Assembly: GCA_023055505.1 (NCBI GenBank)
Contig: JALIRH010000008.1
Location: 6,263,775 to 6,327,774, forward strand
Length of the DNA: 64,000 bases
Source: Callipepla californica brunnescens
Taxonomy: Eukaryota; Chordata; Aves; Galliformes; Odontophoridae
Direction of reading: 5' to 3'
Of this stretch, positions 38,558 to 50,660 are shown in pieces (the stretch's first letter is position 1; the number at the start of each line of letters is the position of its first letter). The translations under genes and the position numbers were made by a program. The notes under the pieces were generated by a model, which was given only the letters and a program-made list of their open reading frames with translations, was not told the DNA's origin and ran no database searches.

Positions 38558-38600
38558 ATATACACACACAAACACACAAGCTATATATATATGTATGTAT
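38510..38600. repeat. Compound (CA)n/(TA)n/(TATG)n microsatellite
   Basis: A long CA run is followed by TA, again CA and then a TATG-rich end. The 90-codon plus-strand frame across it is produced by the repeat. Confidence 0.95.
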
Positions 38601-39532
38601 AGGAGAGTGTGTTTTTTTTTTTTTTGTATTCTAATTGTATTTGTTTCTTTTTTCTGTTATGACATTTTTCACTATCACTTTTTTCCCCATGTATAATTGG
38701 ACTGTCCACAGTATCTTGGTCTGTATTTCACTGCTGCTATTCCCAGAGATAAAAATTCTTCCCTATTCATTGTTTGCTCAGTTAACGTTCTCAACTGTCC
38801 TTGCTGCAACAAGCAAATCTGTCTTACAGAACGTCATAAACATGTATTTAGGGTAAACAAGACATATATTTCATAAAGAGCAGTAATAAAGCATTTCATT
38901 GTTTGGAATTTTTGCAGTTACTGCACAGAACATCTTGATAAGTTTTGTACTGTTTGAAAATATAGCAGTATGCCAGAATTGCAAAATTGAATGCACATCT
39001 CGCATATCCAAACCAGAAGGACATTCCAGATGTATGGAGATAACGGAATTGTGTGGCCAAGAGTTTACCAGTTACTGTGTTTGAAGCTGGAGGCTGTTGT
39101 ACTTGGAAGTAGTATGATTTTTCTTTGTTTCTGAGCAAGAGCACTGAATTTCACTCTCAGTTTCTTCACAAATCTTTTAAGATATCACTCTGTGGGCTGG
39201 AATCATACATGTAGGATACATATGACATTAATTTTTTAAAAAGATAGTTATGATACTTTTTTTCTTTCTTCAAATGAGAGAAATTTATTACTGATTCTTG
39301 TTGCAGAGACAAACTGAAATTGTATCAGTAAAATATCTAGCAGCTAGTCTTGAACAAATCTAGCAAATATATATTTTTTTTTTCAGTAGAGCTCTAAACT
39401 ACTGCAACATGGTTATTTGGGCACTTTCTGTACCTGTGGCTGGGTAGAAAATTTACTGTAATAGGAAATTACAGAGGGAACTTTTGGGTTTAGCTTTATT
39501 TTCATGAAGTCACAACTTAACAGTGAAAGGTG

Positions 39533-39560
39533 TTTTTTTTTTTCTTTTTTTTTTTTTTTT
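39533..39560. repeat. T-rich tract with one C
   Basis: T11-C-T16 followed by a short TG run. Confidence 0.9.
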
Positions 39561-40720
39561 GTGTGTGTATCTGTTCAATGTTTATGTTTCTTTAGTGTTT
39601 TGGAAGCTCTGAGTGCTTTCAGACGTAGGCCACTGCAGATGTATTTTCTTCATGTAATTGCACTAACCTAAAAGCCATGTGTTTGCAAGAACTGAAATCA
39701 GCAAGTGGCTTTCCCTGAAATGCACTTAGACCACGTTAGATTTGCGAAAAGTAGGGTCCTCTGATTTAAGCATTATGATCTGGAAGATGTTAATTACCAT
39801 CTTTCTAGTTTTTCTCCATGATCAATTAATAATGCATTTCATAAACTACTGCGATATGCTCTGGGCTGGCTGAGAGTTAAATAAAATGACTGTTTCTGTA
39901 GCTTGTTTGATGGTTTCATCAGCATCTGGAATGTTTAAACAATATTTTTACACTAAATTCATTACCATTAGATAATCTAAGAAAATAGAAAAAGTCAAGT
40001 TTGATACATCTTCCCCAGGGGCCTACGATAAGTGTCTCAGGGCAATAGACTATTTTACATTGTGGCTTGTGCTGAAAATGAACTTCTCTTGGGAGCTACA
40101 GTTGTAATTCCAAACTTAAGCACAGGGAGAGATATTTCTTGCTTTCTTTTTGATACTATCCTTTTTGTTTGATTTCCTTATCAATTCTTATGGGGAGGTG
40201 TTGCGGTATGTATTAATAGGTTAGCACTTGAGTTAGTCCTCTGGAGAGAGTAAAGAAAATCACCTTGATTTGAACACATCCTAGATGAGGTCTGACATCC
40301 ACAAAGCAAGAGCAGAAGAAAAATAAATAATATTATAAATATTTTCTTTTTCATTTCAGAAGTTCAGGTAGCATAGCTCTGTCCGGCTGTCTGACCAGAC
40401 AGATGGAGAATCAATTAAACTGAGTGTAATTATAAGTCTAAAACTTTCCAAGTTCAGACAGAGTTTTTCATATTCTTTCTAATTGATGTTACCTGCCTTT
40501 TTCAGTCCAGCAGGCATTACGCTGAGGACTGCTGGAGTTAATATAGTGTAAAAACCCATACACCAAAAAGGGTACATGTAAAAGGACTGAGTTGTCTGGG
40601 AAATTGTCACAGTAAGGGAATGTGATATTATATATGCATTGTAAAATCAAGCATAATTTATTTGTTTTGAATATCACATGTTGTCTCCATGAGAAGGACA
40701 TTCAGAACTTCTGTCTTTTC

Positions 40721-40758
40721 TTCTAAGGAAAGATAAATCTTCTAAGGGAAGATAAATC
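40721..40758. repeat. 19-bp tandem duplication, one mismatch
   Basis: ttctaaggaaagataaatc is followed directly by ttctaagggaagataaatc. Confidence 0.9.
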
Positions 40759-41121
40759 TTCTCTTTAAGAAGCCTGACCTTGCTGATCTTCAGGTGCTGA
40801 GTAGAACTAATCAAAATTTGAGCTGGATAGAGTTTTCAACAATAAGGCTCTGTTCTGTAGTTGCATACTACAAGTTTGGAAACTCTAACTTCTTGTGAAA
40901 AATTAATTTTTTACCATCTTTTAAAAGCAGTTTGGGGGGCTCTTTGTGGTTTTTTTTTTTTTTAACAAGTTCTTGAGAATTTTTTTTTTGGTAGTTAAGT
41001 AAGAGATTCTGAAATTATCTATGAGATTTCTTGAAAGAGGAAAATGGCTTGTTTTCCTTCCAAAATTATAATAAAAAAAAATCCACTTATGGTATGTATC
41101 AAGAAGTTTTATTATAATATG

Positions 41122-41215
41122 TTAGTCATAAATCATTTGTGCTGGAAGAGATGCTTCAAAGCCATCTAGTTCAAATCCCCTTCAGTGAACAGGGTTGTTC
41201 AGCCGCACCTTAAAC
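41122..41215 (-). mobile_element. CR1 LINE 3' end fragment, antisense
   Basis: Reads 'aatcatttgtgctggaaga' and 'catctagttcaaatcccctt', then 'cagtgaacagggttgttca', the antisense 3' end of a CR1. Short and diverged. Confidence 0.75.
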
Positions 41216-42427
41216 GTGTAACCCGTTTGCCCCATTATAAATAATGTGGTTGGCCAGCTGACTTGTGGTGCTGCTCCCCTTGTGAACCACTTAAAAAAGG
41301 AATAGAAAGGGGTGCATGAAAATGTAGTGTAGTTTTAAAAACTTATTTCCTCCTCTTCACATGAAAATATTGTATTTTTAAGGAGGAAATTTCTGAGGAG
41401 GAAATTCATAAAGGAATTCTTGTATTTTGCAAAACAAAAATAAAAAGGAGGGAAGGCAAGAAAATATCCTTGAAACTGACCAAGATGAACAATTATTTGA
41501 ATGCAAAGATTCTGTGTACTGTGGTGAAATATTTTTGTCCTTCAGCTTATTCATTTTGTGCTTAAAGAAATAATGTTGTAATATGATTGCTTTAGTCTCA
41601 TACATGGTAGTGTTGCATCTGGTTTTTTTTTATATACCTTTATTTTTCCACTACGCATTTTAATCATGATTAACTTTGTCACCATAACATGGTAGTTGCT
41701 CTCAAATTAAAGAAACTGACCTCTGACCATACAGATAACAAAGGTAATGCACAAGTGAGTGCCTTGGCATCCAGCTCATGAGACATGCTTTTGAACTGCT
41801 GGCTGTAGGTCGGGGTCATTGTGAGGAGGGCTTGGAAGAAGGCTGTTGGGCACAGTTATCTAAACAATGACATCTCTATCCATAAGGCTGCAAACCGATC
41901 CCCACAGAGCGATCTGTATCAATGAAACACTCCCCTTGTCATGAAATTCTTTTACATTCTCTGGATTGTTTTCCAGGAAGACTGATGTCCCTCAGTTTTT
42001 CTGGATAATCTTATCTATTACAGCCTTGATTAAAGCCAGAATCTCAGTGAAGTGATGTTTAATCAAATACATGACATTTGTTGTTCAATTTTTTACAACT
42101 TTTTCAGTGCTGAATATGAAAGAGTAGTATAGTACATACAAGTTTCCAGAATGTGGAATGCCTAAATAATTTAAATTATGGTACATGTTATTTTTTCAAA
42201 AGTGTTTCAGAATTACTGTATCCTCACTAGAAAGTGAGCAGGAACTACAAAGACCCAACTCTGTGTGAGTCTCTGATCAGTAACACATTTGTGGCAGGCA
42301 ACACTACCAGTAGAGATGAGTTTTATGTTATGTTAGTGAGCCTAAAGTTAATAGAGCAGTACTAGAACAAATCTGCAATTTTATTCTGTTACTCTGCCAG
42401 AATCATCTTAATGACAACTATCACTTC
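41216..42427. other. Unassigned DNA
   Basis: No supported gene or repeat. Confidence 0.45.
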
Positions 42428-42527
42428 AAGGACAGAAGATTTCATCTGCTCTTAGCTATTTCTGCTGCTTCATCTAATTGATGCCAGCATAAATTGCTGT
42501 AGATTTAAGATGAAATCTTCTGTTCTT
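42428..42527. repeat. 20-bp inverted repeat, 100-nt hairpin
   Basis: Arm 42428-42447 and arm 42508-42527 are reverse complements with a single G:T-type mismatch (core acagaagatttcatct / agatgaaatcttctgt, 16 bp perfect). They enclose a 60-base loop. A transcript from either strand could fold into a stable stem. No open frame, mariner or CR1 signature overlaps it. It could be the remains of a small DNA transposon, a structured RNA or chance. A 16-bp perfect arm at this distance is unusual for random sequence. Confidence 0.8.
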
Positions 42528-45500
42528 ACCCAGGTTCATTCCTATATAGTTACACTGGGATAAATTGGTGAGTTTTAAAATGGAACTCTTGTTTTCATGA
42601 AACAAACTGCAAAAAGAATGTTTAACTATGGTATATTCTTAGTGTACTTAAGCACAGATTCTGATTTTTGTAGGAACATATAAATAAATATGAACTATCA
42701 GAAAATATTTGCTGAAAATCACTTTTTTGCTTGAATATTTTTTTTTATTTTTTTTGCCAATCAGTTACTACAACATACTGTAAGCATTGGCGATGTTTAA
42801 TTTTCATTATATATAAGGCAGAAGTGCCAGTAAGAAAGTTCTGTGGTTCTGTGCATGGAGAAAATTAGGATAGACTTGTGGGTAAGGCTAGAGCATGACA
42901 AGGAATTGCACTGCTTGTTTTGAGTGTGCCATGTAATCATATTTAACTTCAGACCTTTTGGCTCATAAGACCCTAAACTTTCTGGAGAAAAGACTGTTTC
43001 TGCTCTGTCTAGTACAGTGAGGTCCACATAATTTCTAGATGCTGGTGCAGTATCAGTAAATGAGCACTGTCCAAAATGTCAAAGGTCAAAAGAAGATATT
43101 AAAATGAACGAGAAGCAGTGATTGGTACAAAGACCTTTGATTTCAGTTAAACGCCAGGTCTCTGGTTTCATGCCTTTTTGTCTCCAGGCTTCCTGTTCCC
43201 TGTCTGAATTGAGTGCTTCATAATATGTACTGATGAAAACCTCAGGGACATTTGAGCATGGAGGGCATTCACATGTTATCTGGAATATTTGTCAAAGCAG
43301 GCTGTCAGGTTATTTTGAAAGTAGACTGAGGATTTCACAACCAGGTATAAGAGTTTTAATGTATACCTGTTTGTTTCAATGCTCCAGTTTTTCTCTAGAA
43401 ACTTTTATTTTTTTTCCTCGCCTGTGCCATAGATGCAAATTTGCCTTTTTGACATGCAGAAATATTGAAATGGCTGACAGCTGTGGAAGAAAGCCACTGA
43501 GAGATCATGTGGTAGAGGAAATGGCTTTTCATCTCTCAGGCGAAGGGATGCATTTACTTAACTAAATTCCTCCAGGGCCAACTCAAAGTCTAAGTTGCCT
43601 GCCCATCAACAGCACGAGTGGTGTGAAGATTGTAAAATACTCCCATTACACGTGGATCAAACATACCTTTGTTCAAAGCAATCTAGATTTTTCTGACTCT
43701 TTTTCATTGCTCTCCAGACACAGATTTATCGTATTTGGTACAAGGATGTTTTTTCTAAGGCTATTACTAGATCAGCATATGTATTTGTTGCTTACTACAA
43801 AAACAAACGAACAAAAACAATTTTCCTTTAAAGCAAAACAATTTTTTTTTGTAATTCTATAAGCTCAGAAAGAAATATATATGCCAGTAGATATATATTG
43901 CAAATATATCTAAAAAATATGTGCTAAATATTTACTACTCATACAGAAATGCTTTGTGCATCTGTTAGTAAAACATGGATGGTTTTTGATTTGCTTTACT
44001 GCATATGATGTAAAAGTATGAGTTCATAATAACAGGCTAAAAACCAACAGGCTACGTGGTGGAGAATATGTTAGGATATATATACTGAGGTATGAATAAA
44101 ATAGAGGAAATAAAGGATTTGAGGCTCGATCATAAATATTGTACCCATACTTTGTATGGCAATCTTTCTGCAGTGCAACATGCCTCTAGTAATAATTTAT
44201 GAATTGTATGTGATTTATATATTGGGGCTTCCTCCTGTAATAGTTTGTGTTTCTAACTTCTGCTTACTGTCACAGAACTTTGCAGTGCTCAGACAGAACA
44301 GATGTGGGGTTCCACAGCCTACTGGTTATACTGTGTGTTACTCTCCACTCCCACTTAGGGCTCCCAGTCATTTTTTTCTCTGAGTCATGTAATGGTGTTA
44401 TTATTGACATGGAGTACCAAGATCTGTCCTTGGTTGGTAGAAATATGATCTATTTTCAGTAAGCTGAAAAAAAGTATATACATAAATTATTCACAAATGC
44501 TGTCCAATAAATAAGTTGCTTATTATGTTTTATTTTTGAGGATTGAGAAGGTGTTAAGTATCTGAGTGATTTCTTTATTTTTTTCTGTTCATGGACACCT
44601 GCAATGCAGGACGCACACAACCTGCTCCCTTTAAAATGATAATGCTTCCCAGTGGGAACACTTTTTCCCAAATTTCAAAAAGGAATTTTGTGCAGTTGGT
44701 GAGGTTGATGTATAGTCCACGTGCAGACCCCCTTGTCCTTACAGGAAATTCTAAATGAGGCCAGAATTTAGGACGGAATAATATTTCTGAGATTGTAAAC
44801 TGTAGCTCTCATAACAAATGTAAGGTTACTACTAGGTCACAAAAGCTCTCAGAAACCTCATAGTGGAGTCATGTAAGCTAATAGAATAAAGCCTTTAGCC
44901 TACTGAGCAGCATTAGGCAGGTATTGTATTAAGTAACCTTGTCTAAACAGTGGTGAAGTACACTTAGGAGAAATGCTGTCAGAAATACCCACACCAGAAA
45001 TGGTTACAGATCTCATAAATGCTTTGAAAAGCCTGAAGTAGTACATTTCATTTACATTTTCTTTCATCATTCTGTAATAAAACTGTCTTTTGTTAAGACT
45101 TCTTTTAAAAGAATGGGGGAAAGTGCTATTATCTTATGAAGGAAAAGAGTTAGTTCACTTTGTTTTTTACATCTCTTGCTATGAAATGTTAATTCTATTG
45201 TTAACGTCTTTTAAGAAACCTAAACTATGACAAAAACAGAAAACAAACGTATACATGTAAAAGGAGAAATAGAGAAACAAAATTCCTGTTAAATTAATTG
45301 GAACAGCACAAAGTCAATCAGTTAAATTTGAAATCTGTAAGGACTGTGGGGTAGTGACATACAGCAGTGATTCATGCATGGTATCTTAAAGAGTGAACAT
45401 TCCTAGAGCTTTAGAAAATCTAATGAAACCCTTATTTTTTGTTTAACTGAGAGATAAGGAAAGTGACTTGCTTTCTGTTAACACCACTAGGCTGCATATT

Positions 45501-45945
45501 GAACAGAGAAGAAGACGGCTGTTTCAGAAGTGAAGCTGGAAGTTACTCATTTGGAAGTATCAAAGGGAAGCTGCAGAGATCTGTGCAGCTTGTGAAACAA
45601 AACTATTTGCTTCTATTTCATCTTTTCTGACATTGTTGCATGAATACTCTTGGTGCGGACTTTCCAGCAGAGACAGGTTTGAGTTGTTTGTACATGTCTT
45701 GCCACAACATTAGTCATTGTAATTCCTCCTGGTAGAAAGAGCCGTTATGAATGTCCGTCCTTAACCTTCAGTTTATCAGACTGTTGAGATCAATGAATTA
45801 AAGTCAGCTACAAGGTAGCCACAATTAGAAAAAAAAAAAAAGAACAAAAACGGAAAGGTGCAGTCTCCCCACAATAATCTTCTGCTCCATAAAGAGTTTT
45901 TCTGAATTGTAAGACAGCAAATGTTTGTTTCCTTTCATTTAACAG
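42528..45945. other. Unassigned AT-rich DNA
   Basis: A 110-codon plus-strand frame at 43233-43565 has no good splice or repeat support. Nothing else was recognised. Confidence 0.4.
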
Positions 45946-46242
45946 AACATCTCAGGGCAGTGTTGTGGCAGTGAGCCATTATTACTGCTCTCAACAAAGA
46001 GCTCCTTTGAGCAGTTCCTCTCATTTATGGGGACTGCTTGTTTGTTGGGAATGGTTGCTGCATCCTCTGCCCAAGCAGATCACCAGAACTGTGTTCCGAA
46101 ATCCAGAGAAATGGAGGGTGTGAAACAGGAAAAAGCCCCTAAAGATCTGTTTGACCAGTATTACAGCTTGTATAGACAGATACATCTATGCTTTCATTCT
46201 TTGCTCATCTGTATACTACTGTTACTATTTGACAGGATGTGA
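45946..46242 (+). CDS. Weak terminal-exon-like open frame
   Basis: After an acceptor (tttgtttcctttcatttaacag ending at 45945) a frame stays open for 98 codons to TGA 46240-46242. The peptide includes FEQFLSFMGTACLLGMVA and ends with a hydrophobic LLICILLLLF stretch that could be a membrane segment. A second frame is also open for nearly 60 codons, so the coding frame is ambiguous. A good donor (ATTT|gtgagt at 46247) lies just after the stop. The segment is less AT-rich than its surroundings. Family not recognised, and a chance frame is quite possible. Confidence 0.25.
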   Translation, partial: NISGQCCGSEPLLLLSTKSSFEQFLSFMGTACLLGMVAASSAQADHQNCVPKSREMEGVKQEKAPKDLFDQYYSLYRQIHLCFHSLLICILLLLFDRM

Positions 46243-48295
46243 ATTTGTGAGTGATTAGAAGGAGCATCTTTGGGAAATGCATCTAGTTTTGAGTTTCCAA
46301 ATTATGGACTATATACAGCAGCAATTGGCAAAAAAATCAGAGCTTCAATAAATCCAAGCTATGCATAACTTGCAATTAATAACAACTGCTCTCATGAGAT
46401 ACTATTACTGCACTTCCTTCAAAACACAGCATTTCCTTCAAAATACAGGGCTTCCTCTAGGACCATAAGTCACTCACTTACTGTACTTTTATGCAAATAG
46501 TTGTCAAGGGTTTTAACACAGGCTTTGAGCTAACTATAAAGACAGTGTGATTCTCCTTTAACTATGTCAGATAAAAACTGGGAGTAACTCCATCTAAAGT
46601 CAGGTAAATATTGGTGTGAAGGAAGAAGAGGTGCAAGTAAAGTCTAGACATAAATACAGGGGATAGCACACAGGCTCTAAGTAAATAAAAGACTGCCTTG
46701 GGATATGCAGTCACTTTGGAAGAAAAATGGGTTCTGATCTAATAGCTTTGGCTGGGTGGTAGGCAGTTGAGAAGTATTATAAGCTATCATACTGAAAAAT
46801 TAAATTCAAATCTGTCTAAACAGTAAAAATTGGTTGTGTTTTTTCAATTAAGTGAAAACTGAACTTTTATGTGACTATTTTCTAATGGGCCCATTTCTAC
46901 TGGGCAAAATAGAATTAAGATGAATGAAATAATTGCTTTAAAAAATCTTTTGTCTTACTTATGTGTATAAATTAAGGCATGATGAAATCTTTTGGTAATT
47001 CATTCTAGCCATAAAAATATCTCTTTGGGTTTTACTGGAGAGAAATCAGAAAACAGCTAATACACAGGAATAGTGATTTCATATTTGACCACACAGTAAA
47101 CCAAAAGTTCCATAAAAACAAATCCAACCTGTAAACCATTTTACATTGCCATGTATGCACCAGACTTTCATTTCTCTAGATAAAATTGTACGTGTGGAAA
47201 GTGCTTGTTGGACAGTTTGCTACTGACTCATGTCCTCTTATTTGTACACCCCTTATAGACAGTACAAATCTCCATTTCAGCAGCACTACATTAATGTTTT
47301 ATATATCTATGTCTATAAAATAGTTTTTAAGAGTTAAGAATTAATACCTTGAGATATTGTCTGGTATTGATTAATAAAATTTTATTGTTGCTGGGCAACT
47401 TTTTCTGCTGCATTGGCTATGGAAAATGAATTTAGGTTCCTCCTCATCTTAAAGAGCAAAGATAAACACTTTGAACTCTTCTGTTTTGTTTGATGAAGCA
47501 ACAGTCATCTTGTTATCTTACTCACACACTTCTAAATTTTCTTTCTTTAAAAAGTAATCAGAATCAGGACTTCTTTACCTTGAGTGATATTTGCTTTTTA
47601 TTCGTTGTTTTTTATATTAGTTGAAAAATCTTAAAAACTACCTGTGATTTCAGTAACCCCCAAACAAAATGAAATACATTTCTTCATCTCGTTCTGATGT
47701 TGAAATCGTTCCTTATTGTCCTTTTGTTAACTTGGGCTGATGAACCAGTTCTCCATCTTGTGCAAGACTTTTTCCAATAGATCACCAAAATCTACTGTTC
47801 TTTATATCTAGCCACTCTACAGCATGTGTGTGACTGACTTGCCAAACACACATAAATCATGTCTTAAGGTCATCTTTCTTACTTTCTTCTGCTTGCTTAG
47901 GAAGCACATCATCAATCAACACTTGTGAGCCTGTATCCCTGTCATCCGTTGTGGCTGGCTTGTGTGACTAGTGTTAATGTTATAAGCAGAGAATGAGTGA
48001 GCCTAGGTTTAGAAGGGCAAAGGGTAAAGCCATGAAGAAGAACTGGTACAGATTCTGCTGACAGAGTGGGAAGAAACTTAAGCAAGTTGCAGGAGCATTA
48101 TCAGATCAATGATGTCCTTGTAATATTTCTGCTGTCTCTCTGCTCAAGTTATTGCACTTGAAATAAGCCCTGGGCAAACTGATAGTGATGCTGAGGAAGC
48201 ATGCTCTGCTGATGGGTATTTTACATTGCTTCTCTTTTTCCTTGTGTGTTTTTTTTTTGTGTGTTTGTTTGCTTCAATTGGAAGGGTTTGGTATG

Positions 48296-48332
48296 TTATA
48301 CATATATATATATATATGTATGTATGCGTATG
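48296..48332. repeat. (TA)n/(TATG)n microsatellite
   Basis: TA run followed by tgtatgtatgcgtatg. Confidence 0.9.
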
Positions 48333-50590
48333 TTCTATATAGTTCCTGATACAACATCAGCTTACTCCTGAGAAGGCTGTTTTGACAATGGGCAGGTGAT
48401 ACCCAGCATGTGAACATTATGTCCCTAGTTACTTGTTAAATTGCCCTAAGGCTAGCAGAGAAATTCACAGTTTTGATTCCTTTCTACTTTTGGAGCCAGG
48501 CAATCTGGGGAAGCATCCTTATAAGGGAGAGGCCTAACAGCATGAATCTTGTTGCTGGAGTGTAGGACTGGTGTATGTAAGAGAGGTAACTGAGTGTGTA
48601 TCATTCTATCAGTGATCACCTTCCATCTCACTGAAACAAAAAGGTTCATTGATTCTTAGCAAATATTGTTTGTCTTTTAAAAAAGTGCTTGTATGGATAG
48701 AGTTGCAGTACTTGTCTTCCCCTCAGTCTGCTCTTGTATCACCTCAGGCTATGTTCTGTCAGATGTTATTAAGTTTACAGAAATTCATCCTCAGTGAGTG
48801 TTTGGATAAGAGGTGGTAAAAGAAAACTCTTCTGTTTAAAAGTATAGGTGATTCAGAGGCTTCTAATCCAAATTAGTACTCAGTCACTCTTCCCTAGGCT
48901 GATGCTAACAAACACTTGGCTACTTTTTGAATAGCACGCAATACTTAGATGGAATATGGCAAGCGTTTGATTAGTATTTTCTTTAATTTGCATTTCATTT
49001 GTTCTTTGACTCGTTCTTCAGTTCATTTATCATTAATTGTTGTAACTTGCGTGCATTTGTTTTTGCAGAACACTAAATATTGCTATTATATTTCTATTGC
49101 TTGAATATTTGGGGAAATTAACTTTGATCAGGAGGAAAATCACAAGAGAGGAAGCTTTTCTGAGATCTTTCTTTTATATCTTGATTCCAATCATGTTGTG
49201 TGTACAATCTTTTCAAGGTATTTTAGCATTTGGTTTGAGGATCCTTGTGGAACCCAGAATTGCATGGAAGTGATTAAAAAAATAAATGATTAATTGGACA
49301 AAAGAGAATTTTTAATTCTGTTTAAGACTTTAGAAAATAGTTCATCTTTGTTTCCAAAGTTTCCTTTCTCTGTTTTGTGGCCTCTTCTACTCTTTAAGAT
49401 TTTTTTACAGAGATTATTTTAACTTTGTCACAGAGAGCAGAATGATTTTGATTTATTTTCCAAGTATTTTGGTATGTAAACTCCCTAATGTTCATCACAT
49501 TGATTTAAACCTTCTTTAACTGTCAAAAAGTGTTGTCCAACATTTTCCTCAAATCTTATTCTGATTTGAGTTGTACTTTTGTGACTGACTACATTTGAGA
49601 TGGAAAGAGAAACTGTTTAAGGCATGATGCCACATCTTATTCAGCAGTTCAGGAGCACAGAGAAGGAATTATATACTTGCAGAATTCTCAGTGTGTAGTT
49701 TGTACCAAAAATGTTGGACAAAGACTTAGAAGATAGAAAGCCACATTTCTGCATAGACTATGCTGGTAAGTTGGTAGTCTTTTATTAATTTCTGAATTTG
49801 CCATGAATTACTTATTACTCACTGGAACGAGTTAATTTTGAGGTGCATTACCTTTATCTATTTTTTCAGTTTTGAAACTTGTCCTTTTAAAAATCCTTTG
49901 TCAAAGTGGTTTAGTCCCTTTCTAAATTTGTTTCTGAGCCCGGAAGCACTTAAGCACCTGAATATTGTAATCACGCAGCTAGCACTGCTGACTCAGATCA
50001 ACATGACTGCCATGGGAGTGTTCAATAGGACAAAAGAGCACATGTTCAACTGCAGATAAACTGATAATCTATACTCAGTATTGTAGAGACATAATAAGAA
50101 TGTGAAGTCTGTTAGGTACCTACGTATAGTATTGGATACGAGGTGGTCAGAGAGGTCTGACTCCCATATTATTCTCACAGAAGTATGTTTTCATCTTCAT
50201 ATACTTCTCTAAATCTGATAGAGTATCCGTGTGTTAAAGAGCTCAAAATGTCAAAAAGAGCAGGAAAGTGTCAGGCTAAGTACAACAATGGGACAGAGTG
50301 CTTACATGTAACTCTGAACAGAAAAGTGATGAACTGCAGATGTTTAAACCTGATATCAGAGCAGAATTACATCTGCCTTCATTCCTCTGAATCAACCAGA
50401 TGTTATATACTTATCTGCTTTTATCTCATCCCACAGCTTTGATTGGAGTACTGTTTTTGTGACCTATCATCAGTGATATTTTTTTCTGATTAATGGGAAT
50501 GTTGTTATAGAGGTGAGATTTTTTTTGGACCTTGATTGCTAGGTCTACATTGTATAAACCTGTAAGTACAAAATAACAATAATGCGAAGA

Positions 50591-50660
50591 ACAAAACAAA
50601 CAAACAAACAAAACACACACACAAACACACACACACACACAAAACCCCAACAAACCCAAA
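50591..50660. repeat. (CAAA)n(CA)n microsatellite
   Basis: CAAA units run to about 50612, then CA units to 50640, then a C/A-rich end. The Val/Cys-rich minus-strand frames here are artefacts. Confidence 0.95.

Larger units (their letters stand above)
38601..41121. other. Unassigned DNA with T tracts
   Basis: Contains T-rich runs at 39533-39560 and a 19-bp tandem duplication at 40721-40758. The stretch 39770-40000 is a mixed-composition region with several TAAT-type homeodomain-like sites (ttaattac, caattaat) and no repeat signature. No exon is supported. Confidence 0.4.

Noticed and set aside
38362..38634. 90-codon plus-strand frame with His/Thr repeats
   Set aside because: It is produced by the CA/TA microsatellite at 38510-38600.
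41160..41180. tRNA B-box-like gttcaaatcc
   Set aside because: It lies within a CR1 fragment and no cloverleaf or A-box can be built around it.
43233..43565. 110-codon plus-strand frame
   Set aside because: No splice signals, no repeat or family motif, composition consistent with chance in AT-rich DNA of this size.
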